The translations under genes were made by a program, and so were the position numbers. Source: Butyricicoccus sp. (GTDB lineage Bacteria > Bacillota > Clostridia > Oscillospirales > Oscillospiraceae). From it: a stretch of 37,951 nt of DNA. The stretch covers positions 1 through 37,951 of the forward strand of contig JAMPGF010000004.1 of assembly GCA_023664105.1 (NCBI GenBank), in the 5' to 3' direction. The notes below the pieces were generated by a model. It saw only the letters and a program-made list of their open reading frames with translations. It was not told the origin of the DNA and did not search any database. Shown piece after piece: positions 31,380 to 37,951 of this stretch. Position 1 is the first letter of the stretch; every line of letters begins with the position of its first letter.

Positions 31380-32120
31380 TCAATTCTTTAATATCTCTTC
31401 TGTTAATCTTACAGCTTTCGGGGTATCCACATCCCACATATCCTGAATAGGCATTTCAAATACCGAATGCGTCGGAATATATTGCTCCAAAAAAGTGGAA
31501 ATTCTGTATTGCCGCTCTGACAGGTGTTTATCAACAATTGAAAATGGGCTGCTGAGCCATAGATATACCATTCCACCGTATTTTATTTCCTGCGTACACG
31601 TTATCCGGTCAATAATGCCGTCTTTTTGATACTTAATGACTCTCCCATTTTCTGTAAGTAAAGCTTTCTCAGAAAGAATCGAAGGTGTCCGCACGGTCTG
31701 AACAATCAAATCAGCCCCGCCTGCAAGATATTTTCTTGCGAAATCCATCATATCAACAAAATCACTTTTCCGCGCAACAACATCTTCAAAGGCCATGATA
31801 AAGGGAGGGGCAAGGATTTCCTTTATTCTCGAAAAAGTCAATAACGTTCCTCTTTGCACATCCTCCTCGATAAACTCAAGGTGCTCAGCATAGCTGGGAA
31901 AATAATCAATAAGATTCAAAACATCCGCGGTTACAGAATGGTAAACAATATATATTTTTTCAATGCCTGTATCTATCAAAAGATCTATAATATATGAAAT
32001 CAAAGGCTTTTGACAGATTGGTGTCATTGGCTTTGAGGGAAAGGAAGAAGCTTTCTGCATTCGTTTTCCGTAACCGCTTGCAAGAATAACCGCATGCTTA
32101 ACCTGAATATGGGAGCACAT
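31380..32120 (-). CDS. Nucleotidyltransferase paired with the Dcd-AbiH gene
   Basis: The 246-residue protein is a GT-A fold sugar-phosphate-type nucleotidyltransferase. It has the N-terminal AVILASGYGKRM (G-x-G-x-R at 16-20), Lys30-Pro31, KPLISYIIDLL, a metal-binding Asp in AFEDVV and the closing DVDTPKAV. These enzymes join an NTP to a phosphorylated sugar or alcohol. The start at 32120 follows AAGAGGT; the promoter at 32170-32199 rules out the longer frame to 32246. It is translationally coupled to the Dcd-AbiH gene. It may supply or modify a nucleotide used by that protein, or be a surface-sugar enzyme in a mobile operon. AT-rich like its partner. The substrate is unknown. Confidence 0.82.
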   Translation of the reverse strand: MCSHIQVKHAVILASGYGKRMQKASSFPSKPMTPICQKPLISYIIDLLIDTGIEKIYIVYHSVTADVLNLIDYFPSYAEHLEFIEEDVQRGTLLTFSRIKEILAPPFIMAFEDVVARKSDFVDMMDFARKYLAGGADLIVQTVRTPSILSEKALLTENGRVIKYQKDGIIDRITCTQEIKYGGMVYLWLSSPFSIVDKHLSERQYRISTFLEQYIPTHSVFEMPIQDMWDVDTPKAVRLTEEILKN

Positions 32121-32169
32121 TCCTGGTTGACCTCTTTTCTGCTGCATAATTACCAATGTATTGTAAACC

Positions 32170-32199
32170 ATTATAGCACAGGCCCGCCCCAATAAACAA
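32170..32199 (-). promoter_or_regulatory. Extended -10 promoter of the nucleotidyltransferase/Dcd-AbiH operon
   Basis: Minus strand: TTGTTT (32194-32199), 18-bp spacer, TGCTATAAT with TATAAT at 32170-32175. The start is expected near 32163, 43 bases before the coding start. The operon thus has its own promoter. Confidence 0.8.
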
Positions 32200-32223
32200 G
32201 CATCTATGGCTTTTTCCGCACGT

Positions 32224-32255
32224 TGAGCCGCAGTGATTTTCATCACTGCGGCTCA
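32224..32255. terminator. Perfect 14-bp hairpin upstream of the defence-like operon
   Basis: TGAGCCGCAGTGAT pairs perfectly with ATCACTGCGGCTCA around TTTC. It lies between the Bce permease stop (32415) and the operon promoter, and probably insulates the operon from the transporter transcript. No U tract follows. The remaining sequence at 32256-32414 shows nothing I can assign. Confidence 0.6.
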
Positions 32256-32414
32256 GCAAACAAACTGTAGCGGGCTCACAATACATCTTAAAAATTGATA
32301 TTGGCTTTTCTTGCCTGGCTGCACAAGTCACGCGTTGGCAAAGTGTAATCCTTCGCTATGCTTGCGGCAGCCGCGCCACGGATTCCGCATTGCCATAATT
32401 TCATCCTTTCATCT

Positions 32415-34391
32415 TTAAAACTGCCTCTCGGGAAGAACATTCCGTTTCATACTGGTATAGGCAACAACTGTATAAATCAGGTACACCAGAAAAAACGATC
32501 CCAGCGAGACCGCCAGAATGACTGCGGGGCTGTTTGCGCCAACCAGAGTTCCCGCTTCTGTCATGCCGCACAGATCCAGGATAAAAGGGACCGCGACCAG
32601 CACCGGGGGAACCACCGGCATGAGGAAATAGATCGCCAGCTGCCGAAACAACGCCCGCCTCATTTCCCGGCTGTCCATGCCCAGCTTGCGCAGCAGTTCA
32701 AACTGGCGGCGGTAACGCCCCGCCTCGCTGAGCTGTTGGACGGTCAGAACGGTGGCGGCGGTCATAGCCAGTGTCAGGGACAGATAAAAAAGCGGGAAAA
32801 CCGTCATCGCGGACCATGCCGCTGTGTCGGAAACATTGACTGACTTGGAAAACAGTAGATCCCATTTGCTTGACAGGCTGTGAACGCCATCCGCAGCCCA
32901 TTCGGCGAGGGACAGCTGCAGCGCCGTGTATTGCTCCAGCGAGACGTTGTGCTCCGTCATGGCGGCAAAGCAGTATCGGACCGGTGTAAGACCGGCGCAG
33001 TCCGCGTCCGGGACGACCAGCAGGAATTGATGCCCGTTGCCGTTCCAGAGATTTTGCGCAAACTGTTCTGTATAAATCTCTCCGATCGACAACGCTTTCC
33101 CGTCCAACGAGAGGGCCCGGTTCAATTGCCGCAACGGTTCTTCCAGATATGGCATGCAGTGAATGATGCAACAGCCCGGTTCCAATTCCGCCGCCGGCAA
33201 TCCCAGCATATCCCGTAAGGCGGTGTAATCGCTGAACGCCATCATTGCGCACTCATTGAAATCATGGTCGTAGCTGTACCGCTGATAGCCGGCAGTTTCT
33301 ATCAGATAATCAATGATGGAATCATCCTCGCCCGGATACAGCTTGTACTGCCAGGATGCGGTCAACGGAAGCTGTTCAGCCATATTTTCCCGGCACAGAT
33401 CCGTATGACTTTCCTGGTCTGAAACGAACAACAAATCAAAAGCATTCCGTTCCAGCCGCCCCTGGAAGATACCGTTGAACACCATCCCGCTTCCTTCCGT
33501 GAGCAAGGTAGCGGTAAAGAGCAGAGATACCGTTGCCATAACGATACCCATTGTTGCCAGTTTACTGGTAAGGGTGCGGAAGATCATCAAATTCTGCCCC
33601 TGATATTTCCGCTCCGGCTTTCGCTCAAAAAAGGCAGCAACCCCGGAGGAAAAGCTGGTAAAGAAACCGTAGATGAATACGATGATACATACCGCGCCGA
33701 TGACGCCAATCAGCAATTCCGATGCTGTCATCAGCAGAAGCGTCCCCAAAATGCCAAAGACGATAGAGACAGCAAACAGCGTCTTGCGCGTTTTTCCCTT
33801 TTTCACAAGCGCCGCCTCATTTTGCCGCTCAAAGTAAATGAGGTCATATATTTTCATATTGCGGATTCGTTTACGGCTCCTGATGAGCGCGAAAAGGTAG
33901 ATGGCGGCAAAATAGGCCAAGGTCAGTCCAATGGCTTTCAGGGAAAAGTCATAACGGAAGTGATACGGCTCGCTGAACATGGTCAGCAGGATCGCCCGCA
34001 GCGCCTGATAAACCAGATTGCCCAGAGGAATGCCGAACAGCAGCGCTACGCCGCCCACCGATAAGTTTTCCAAAAAGAACAGTCGCGCCACCTGCTTGTT
34101 TTCCAACCCGATGAGCAGATAAGTCCCCAATTCCCGGCTGCGGCGGGAGAGCATAAATCCGGTAGTGTAGGACACCAGCCAGCCAACGATGAAAATAACC
34201 GCGATACTGGCAAGCACAATCGTCAAGGTCATATTATCCAACATACCGGACAGATTGTGGATTTCCTTTGAAAACACCAGGCAGTTGAATGCATAGAGCA
34301 TCGCGCACACCATCACAACAGTGACAAAGTAGATCAGATAATCATCGGCTTGCCGCCTGGCGTTGCGGAAAGACAGCTTAGATAACGTCAC
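32415..34391 (-). CDS. Bce-type ABC transporter permease (FtsX domains)
   Basis: This permease of about 658 residues has the BceB layout: a first helix near residue 15 (YLIYFVTVVMVCAMLYAF), an FtsX block of helices, a large extracellular domain of about 200 residues (about 310-510), and a final helix trio (VNVSDTAAWSAMTVFPLFYLSLTLAMTAAT; LAIYFLMPVVPPVLVAVPFIL; VILAVSLGSFFLVYLIYTVVAYTSM). Such transporters sense and remove antimicrobial peptides such as bacitracin and signal to a linked histidine kinase. GTG 34391 is chosen because GGGGGG lies eight bases before it and MTLSKLSFRNARRQ is the usual start. The gene overlaps the ATPase gene by 14 bp. Confidence 0.9.
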   Translation of the reverse strand: MTLSKLSFRNARRQADDYLIYFVTVVMVCAMLYAFNCLVFSKEIHNLSGMLDNMTLTIVLASIAVIFIVGWLVSYTTGFMLSRRSRELGTYLLIGLENKQVARLFFLENLSVGGVALLFGIPLGNLVYQALRAILLTMFSEPYHFRYDFSLKAIGLTLAYFAAIYLFALIRSRKRIRNMKIYDLIYFERQNEAALVKKGKTRKTLFAVSIVFGILGTLLLMTASELLIGVIGAVCIIVFIYGFFTSFSSGVAAFFERKPERKYQGQNLMIFRTLTSKLATMGIVMATVSLLFTATLLTEGSGMVFNGIFQGRLERNAFDLLFVSDQESHTDLCRENMAEQLPLTASWQYKLYPGEDDSIIDYLIETAGYQRYSYDHDFNECAMMAFSDYTALRDMLGLPAAELEPGCCIIHCMPYLEEPLRQLNRALSLDGKALSIGEIYTEQFAQNLWNGNGHQFLLVVPDADCAGLTPVRYCFAAMTEHNVSLEQYTALQLSLAEWAADGVHSLSSKWDLLFSKSVNVSDTAAWSAMTVFPLFYLSLTLAMTAATVLTVQQLSEAGRYRRQFELLRKLGMDSREMRRALFRQLAIYFLMPVVPPVLVAVPFILDLCGMTEAGTLVGANSPAVILAVSLGSFFLVYLIYTVVAYTSMKRNVLPERQF

Positions 34392-35136
34392 TGACGTCAC
34401 CCCCCAGCAAGGCCAGCACATCCAATATCTCATGGTAGAATACCGAGCGGCTGCGCTCTCCACGCATCAGTTCATTGAATAACCGCCCGTCCTTCAAAAA
34501 CAATACCCGCCCCGCATAGCTGGCACTGTATGCGTCGTGCGTAACCATCAGAATAGTGGCTCCCATGTCCTGATTCATGGTTGTCATGATTTCCAGCAGG
34601 TTTTTGGAGGACTTAGAATCCAATGCTCCCGTGGGCTCATCGGCCAGCAGGAGCGATTGCCCCGCAACGATGGCTCTGGCGCAGGCGGCGCGCTGTTTCT
34701 GGCCTCCGGATACCTGATAGGGGAATTTGCCCAATATGTCAGTGATACCCAGCTTCTGGGCCACATTACTCACCTGCCGCCGGACTGCGTCAGGGTCGGA
34801 GTGGTTGAGAGCCAGGGCCAGACCGATGTTTTCCTCAACAGTCAGGGTATCCAGCAGATTGAAGTCCTGAAACACAAAGCCCAGCCGCTCACGGCGAAAC
34901 ATGGCCAGTTCGCTGTCAGACAAATCCGCAATGCTTTCTCCGTCCAGCAGAATATCTCCGGCGCTTACTGTGTCAATCGTGGAAATGCAGTTGAGCAGGG
35001 TCGTTTTCCCGCTGCCGGACGCTCCCATGATGGCGATAAACTCTCCGTCCGCCACATCAAAGCTGACGCGGTCCAGAGCTTTTGTAACATTGTTTTTGCC
35101 ACCGTAGTATTTTTCAATGTTTTTTACTTGCAGCAT
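34378..35136 (-). CDS. Bce-type ABC transporter ATP-binding protein
   Basis: The 252-residue ATPase has Walker A GASGSGKTT (about 37-45), Q-loop FVFQDFNLL, signature VSGGQKQR, Walker B LLLADEPTGALD and H-loop VTHD, all typical of BceA/LolD-like proteins. It pairs with the adjacent FtsX permease in resistance to peptide antibiotics. It starts with ATG after AAAGGAGG. A palindrome at 35211-35226, about 75 bp upstream, probably serves as the response-regulator site for this pair. Confidence 0.93.
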   Translation of the reverse strand: MLQVKNIEKYYGGKNNVTKALDRVSFDVADGEFIAIMGASGSGKTTLLNCISTIDTVSAGDILLDGESIADLSDSELAMFRRERLGFVFQDFNLLDTLTVEENIGLALALNHSDPDAVRRQVSNVAQKLGITDILGKFPYQVSGGQKQRAACARAIVAGQSLLLADEPTGALDSKSSKNLLEIMTTMNQDMGATILMVTHDAYSASYAGRVLFLKDGRLFNELMRGERSRSVFYHEILDVLALLGGDVSDVI

Positions 35137-35210
35137 ATCACAGCCTCCTTTGCTTTGCCCTATGGTACAGCAAAAGAGACGCTTCTTGTATCGAAGTCAT
35201 ATTGAATTTC

Positions 35211-35226
35211 CTTACATTTTTGTAAG
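35211..35226. promoter_or_regulatory. Candidate response-regulator box for the ABC genes
   Basis: CTTACATTTTTGTAAG, an inverted repeat of TTACA and TGTAA with 6-bp spacing between the half-sites. It overlaps the last codons of the histidine kinase and lies upstream of the ATPase gene. TTACA/TGTAA half-sites resemble those I recall for BceR/GraR-type regulators. Confidence 0.6.
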
Positions 35227-36222
35227 ATTTCCTTTTGCCGGGAATGTAAGACTGACTGTTGTGCCTGTTCCGGGCTCCGACGTGATCTGCAAATCAATTT
35301 GCAGGCAATCCGCCAGCTTACGGCAGAGGTACAGTCCCATCCCTGTGGAACCGCCGCGGCAGCGTCCGTTGCTGCCGGTAAAGCCGCGGTCAAAAACGCG
35401 GGGCAGTTCATGGACTGGAATACCGATCCCATTATCCTGTACGATCAACTGCACTTGCTGTCCAATCCGTTTTGCCCGTAACTCCACAACCGGCTGCTCA
35501 CTCCGATAGCGGACGGCATTTTGCAATAGCTGTCCTACGATAAAAGCCGCCCATTTCCCGTCCGTGTAGACGATTTGGCCTAAACAGTCTGCGTCCACTT
35601 TTACACCGCTTTGCATCAATAATGTTCGGTGCCGGTTAAGGGCCTGCGCCGTGATTTCCGCAAGGTCTGTCTGGCGAACGATGAAGTCCTTTTCCGGGCT
35701 TTCCGCCCGCGCATAGAATAAGGCCCGCTCCACATGGGACTCAATCTGCGCTAATTCCGGCGAAAGCTTACGCCGCACTTCCGGCTCGGCACAGCGGCAA
35801 ATCAAACTCGCCGCCGTAATCGGCGTTTTGATTTCATGCACCCAGCTCTCTACATACTCCCGGTACTCCCGCTGTGCAGCCTCTGCGTCGGAAACGGCCT
35901 GTATCATGTGCCGCCCGGCTCTGCGAAACAATTCAAACAGCCTGCGCTCATAAGCATTCCGTGCATTGGGAACGCACTCGGCAAACAGATACTTTTTATC
36001 CAGCCCTGCCAGAATTGCTTCCAGCTCCTCCAGCCGGGCGCGGCATTTCATAAGATCTATTGCCTGTTCCAGTACAAAAATCAGCGCCAGAATGACCAGC
36101 AAAAGAACAGCTACGCCGGACTGCGTTCCCGTAGCAAGCAGGAATACCAATGCCGCCGTCATCACTATGCCATGCAAAATCAACCGTACCAGCCGGTCAG
36201 ACAGGAATTCTCCAAACGTCAT
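35212..36222 (-). CDS. Bce-like sensor histidine kinase
   Basis: The 336-residue kinase has two close membrane helices (about 14-32 and 36-54) with almost no extracellular loop, the intramembrane-sensing type. The phosphoacceptor is His129 in SWVHEIKTPI. The N box (QLLQNAVRYRSEQ) and G boxes (DNGIGIP, GSTGMGLYLCRKLA) are present. It probably takes its signal from the BceAB-like transporter. Its ATG overlaps the regulator stop (ATGA), so kinase and regulator are translated together. Confidence 0.92.
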   Translation of the reverse strand: MTFGEFLSDRLVRLILHGIVMTAALVFLLATGTQSGVAVLLLVILALIFVLEQAIDLMKCRARLEELEAILAGLDKKYLFAECVPNARNAYERRLFELFRRAGRHMIQAVSDAEAAQREYREYVESWVHEIKTPITAASLICRCAEPEVRRKLSPELAQIESHVERALFYARAESPEKDFIVRQTDLAEITAQALNRHRTLLMQSGVKVDADCLGQIVYTDGKWAAFIVGQLLQNAVRYRSEQPVVELRAKRIGQQVQLIVQDNGIGIPVHELPRVFDRGFTGSNGRCRGGSTGMGLYLCRKLADCLQIDLQITSEPGTGTTVSLTFPAKGNLTKM

Positions 36223-36884
36223 AACTGATACCCCAATCCCCGACGGGTCTTGATCAAATCAGGCAGACCAAGCTCCTCCAATTTTCCACGCAGCCGTGTG
36301 ACATTGACGCTGAGCGTATTGTCGTCAATATAGATTTGGCTTTCCCACAACACTTCAATCAAATCGGCGCGCGGGACAATCTTTCCCGCGTGGGTCATAA
36401 GATGGGAAAGTATTTTCAGTTCGTTGCGTGTCAGCTCAACCGATTTCCCTCCCGCTGATACCGTTGCCTGCGTCAAGTGAAGCGTGAGGGCGCCTGCCGC
36501 TAACGTGTCCGGCTCCCCCGCCCCGCCTGAGCGGCGAAGGACGGCTTTGATTCGGGCCAGCAGTACGGGGATGTTATAGGGCTTTGTGATGTAGTCGTCC
36601 CCGCCGAGGCTTAAAGCGTGCAGCTCATCAGCGGCGGAGTCCCGGCTGGTGACAAAAATGACAGGCGTCTGGCTGACCTTACGGATGTCCCCGCACAGCG
36701 AAAGGCCGTCACGCTTCGGCAGATTCAGGTCCAGCAAAATCAAGTTTGGGCTGCACTCCAAAACCTTTGCAGCGGCATTGGTAAACTCGGCAACAAAAGT
36801 TGTCCGGTAGCCTTCGTTGGACAACAAAAGGGCCAGCTCATCCCTGATTACAGGATCATCCTCAATTATCATAATCTTTTGCAT
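36219..36884 (-). CDS. OmpR-family response regulator
   Basis: The protein of about 221 residues has a receiver domain with acidic pair Glu-Asp-Asp (8-10), phosphoacceptor Asp52 (LLDLNLP) and Lys in ITKPYN, followed by a winged-helix DNA-binding domain (VELTRNELKILSHLMTHAGKIVPRADLIEVLWES ... VNVTRLRGKLEELGL). It should activate the ABC genes downstream through the TTACA/TGTAA palindrome. ATG 36884 is chosen since the promoter at 36916-36945 excludes the ATG at 36959; ATG 36905 would leave almost no leader. Confidence 0.92.
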   Translation of the reverse strand: MQKIMIIEDDPVIRDELALLLSNEGYRTTFVAEFTNAAAKVLECSPNLILLDLNLPKRDGLSLCGDIRKVSQTPVIFVTSRDSAADELHALSLGGDDYITKPYNIPVLLARIKAVLRRSGGAGEPDTLAAGALTLHLTQATVSAGGKSVELTRNELKILSHLMTHAGKIVPRADLIEVLWESQIYIDDNTLSVNVTRLRGKLEELGLPDLIKTRRGLGYQL

Positions 36885-36915
36885 TTTCCCAATACCCTTC
36901 CCCATTGTTTTTCTT

Positions 36916-36945
36916 ATTCTATCACATATAAGAGAACGGTGTCCA
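36916..36945 (-). promoter_or_regulatory. Sigma-A promoter of the two-component operon
   Basis: Minus strand: TGGACA (36940-36945), 18-bp spacer, TAGAAT (36916-36921). Confidence 0.65.
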
Positions 36946-37090
36946 GCTGCGCTTGGCATTTCCGGTCAAGAGGCGGCGCCGGGAACCGCCAGATTTTGGG
37001 CATTCCGATAAATTTCCCGTAAAAGTCCCCCATGGGGGGATTTTGCACTTGCTTTTTATCCGCATTTTTGTTATTATAAAGAATAATGTA

Positions 37091-37120
37091 TTGTGAAAAA
37101 TGTGACAATACGATTATAAT
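37091..37120 (+). promoter_or_regulatory. cooS promoter with a Rex-like operator
   Basis: TTGTGA (37091-37096), 18-bp spacer and TATAAT (37115-37120) form the promoter. TTGTGAA-AAAT-GTGACAA at 37091-37108 matches the 18-bp Rex site TTGTGAA-N4-TTCACAA in 12 of 14 half-site positions and covers the -35 box. Rex senses NADH/NAD+ and represses redox genes in Gram-positive anaerobes. Binding is inferred. Confidence 0.65.
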
Positions 37121-37150
37121 CAGATTTTCTATTTGAGAGAAAGGAGCACA

Positions 37151-37173
37151 GAAAGCGCAAACCGTGCGCTTTC
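37151..37173 (+). promoter_or_regulatory. Hairpin between ribosome site and ATG of cooS
   Basis: GAAAGCGCA pairs perfectly with TGCGCTTTC around a five-base loop. The only Shine-Dalgarno-like sequence, AAGGAG (37141-37146), lies upstream of the stem, and ATG 37186 lies downstream. Folding shortens the apparent distance from about 39 to about 16 bases. Confidence 0.65.
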
Positions 37174-37185
37174 CACATTCCGACT

Positions 37186-37951
37186 ATGAAACTGATCACT
37201 GTCGAGCAAATGGAAGCCGCCACCGAACGGCTGCTGGAAAACGGCCGTCAGGTGGGCGCGGACTCCTGGCAGCAGCGTGTCAAGAACCAGACCCCTCACT
37301 GTAAGTTCGGCGAGGACGGCGTCTGCTGCCGCATCTGCTCCATGGGCCCCTGCCGCATCACTCCCAAGGCCCCCAGAGGCATCTGCGGCTGCGACGCCCA
37401 TGGCATCGTCGGCCGCAACTACCTGCGTTTTACCGCCGGCGGCGCCGCCACCCACTCCGACCACGGCCGTAACATCTGCCACACCCTGTACCAAGCCAAG
37501 GACAGCGGCAGCTACACCGTCAAGGATCCCGAAAAGCTGAAGAGGATCGCCGGCGAGTGGGGCATCGAGACCGAGGGCAAGGATATCTACGACCTGGCCC
37601 ACGAGGTCGCCGAAACCGCCCTGATGGAGTACGGCAAGCCCTTCGGCGTCTCCCGCTGGCTCAGCCGCGCTCCCGAACACACCCAGAAGCTGTGGCATGA
37701 CGCGGGCATCGAGCCCCGTGCCATCGACCGCGAGGTCTCCCAGTCCATGCACATGACCCATATGGGCTGCTCCTCCCTGCCCGAGGCCCTGGTCCGCCAG
37801 TCCCTGCGCTCCGGCCTGAGCGACGGCTGGGGCGGCTCCATGTGCGGCACCGAGTTCTCCGACGTGCTGTTCGGCACCCCCAAGCCGGTGGACACTACCG
37901 CCAACCTGGGCGTCATGGAGAAGGACATGGTCAACATCGTCGTCCACGGCC
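37186..37951 (+). CDS. cooS: Anaerobic carbon monoxide dehydrogenase catalytic subunit, 5' part
   Basis: The frame is open from ATG 37186 to the window end (255 codons; the full protein is usually about 630 residues). The N-terminal cluster cysteines of CooS/AcsA are visible: Cys39, Cys47, Cys48, Cys51, Cys56 (CKFGEDGVCCRICSMGPCRI) and Cys67/69 (GICGC), which hold the B and D 4Fe-4S clusters. VGRNYLRFTAGGAATHSDHGR and MGCSSLPEALVRQSLRSGLSDGWGGSMCGTEFSD also match the family. The enzyme interconverts CO and CO2 with ferredoxin at a Ni-Fe-S cluster, either for energy or for the Wood-Ljungdahl pathway. A Rex-like site overlaps its promoter. There is no ribosome site directly before the ATG; see the hairpin. 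Confidence 0.93.
   Translation, partial: MKLITVEQMEAATERLLENGRQVGADSWQQRVKNQTPHCKFGEDGVCCRICSMGPCRITPKAPRGICGCDAHGIVGRNYLRFTAGGAATHSDHGRNICHTLYQAKDSGSYTVKDPEKLKRIAGEWGIETEGKDIYDLAHEVAETALMEYGKPFGVSRWLSRAPEHTQKLWHDAGIEPRAIDREVSQSMHMTHMGCSSLPEALVRQSLRSGLSDGWGGSMCGTEFSDVLFGTPKPVDTTANLGVMEKDMVNIVVHG

Noticed and set aside
32121-32246. Longer N-terminus of the nucleotidyltransferase
   Set aside because: The extended -10 promoter at 32170-32199 and a hairpin lie inside this stretch; the GT-A fold starts after MCSHIQVKH.
37129-37947. Minus-strand open frame opposite cooS
   Set aside because: The plus strand encodes the CooS cluster cysteines and conserved segments; the antisense frame is Ala/Gly/Val-rich without motifs.
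1-37951. CRISPR array, rRNA or tRNA genes
   Set aside because: No regularly spaced short repeats and no tRNA or rRNA signature was seen on either strand. This was by eye; a dedicated search could still find a degenerate tRNA.

Overview
The window reads as chromosomal DNA of an anaerobic, GC-rich Clostridia-type Firmicute, probably a gut Oscillospirales relative. This is inferred from strong AGGAGG-type ribosome sites, sigma-A promoters with 17-18 bp spacers, Clostridia-like families (DUF4867, YczE, DUF975, Bce-type transporter) and the start of an anaerobic CO dehydrogenase gene (cooS) at the right edge. No rRNA, tRNA or CRISPR array was found.

Layout. 1-330: remnant of an IS30-like transposase cut by a three-hairpin repeat. 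386-3909 (-): a cassette of an Eco57I-like DNA methylase, a PD-(D/E)XK nuclease with a topoisomerase-like zinc finger, and a Nudix hydrolase. 4056-13108 (-): a nine-gene sugar operon (binding protein, two-domain ATPase, permease, xylulokinase-like kinase, small membrane protein, YczE-like membrane protein, DUF4867 protein, FucI/AraA-like isomerase, unknown protein), transcribed away from a ROK repressor (13447-14574, +). A perfect 20-bp palindrome lies just downstream of the operon promoter. 14614-17373: radical SAM protein, HxlR regulator, small protein, AraC/GyrI-like regulator. 17438-19916 (-): feoA-feoB. 20081-22586 (+): AbrB-like regulator with an ABC-2 exporter, then a DUF975 protein. 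22587-22730: second, inverted copy of the three-hairpin repeat. 22783-23574 (-): unknown protein. 23733-26729 (-): second sugar operon (TIM-barrel isomerase with an in-frame TGA, PfkB kinase, class II aldolase) divergent from an AraC regulator that lacks a normal start codon. 27902-28456: relic zone with an aldo/keto reductase fragment split by a 160-bp MITE-like element and cut by a third, partial hairpin repeat. 28457-29644 (-): ferredoxin-type aldo/keto reductase. 29693-32120 (-): an AT-rich two-gene operon, a nucleotidyltransferase followed by a dCTP-deaminase/dUTPase-fold domain fused to AbiH. 32415-36884 (-): Bce-like two-component system and ABC transporter. 37186-end (+): cooS.

The best candidate for an undescribed system is the 29.7-32.2 kb operon. 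Its Dcd-like domain appears to lack the catalytic glutamate of dCTP deaminases and is joined to an AbiH abortive-infection domain; it is translationally coupled to a nucleotidyltransferase, has its own extended -10 promoter, and differs in base composition from both sides. Other leads are the in-frame TGA in the isomerase (selenocysteine or recent nonsense mutation), the MITE with a 3-bp target duplication, the methylase/nuclease/Nudix cassette, and a Rex-like site over the cooS promoter.
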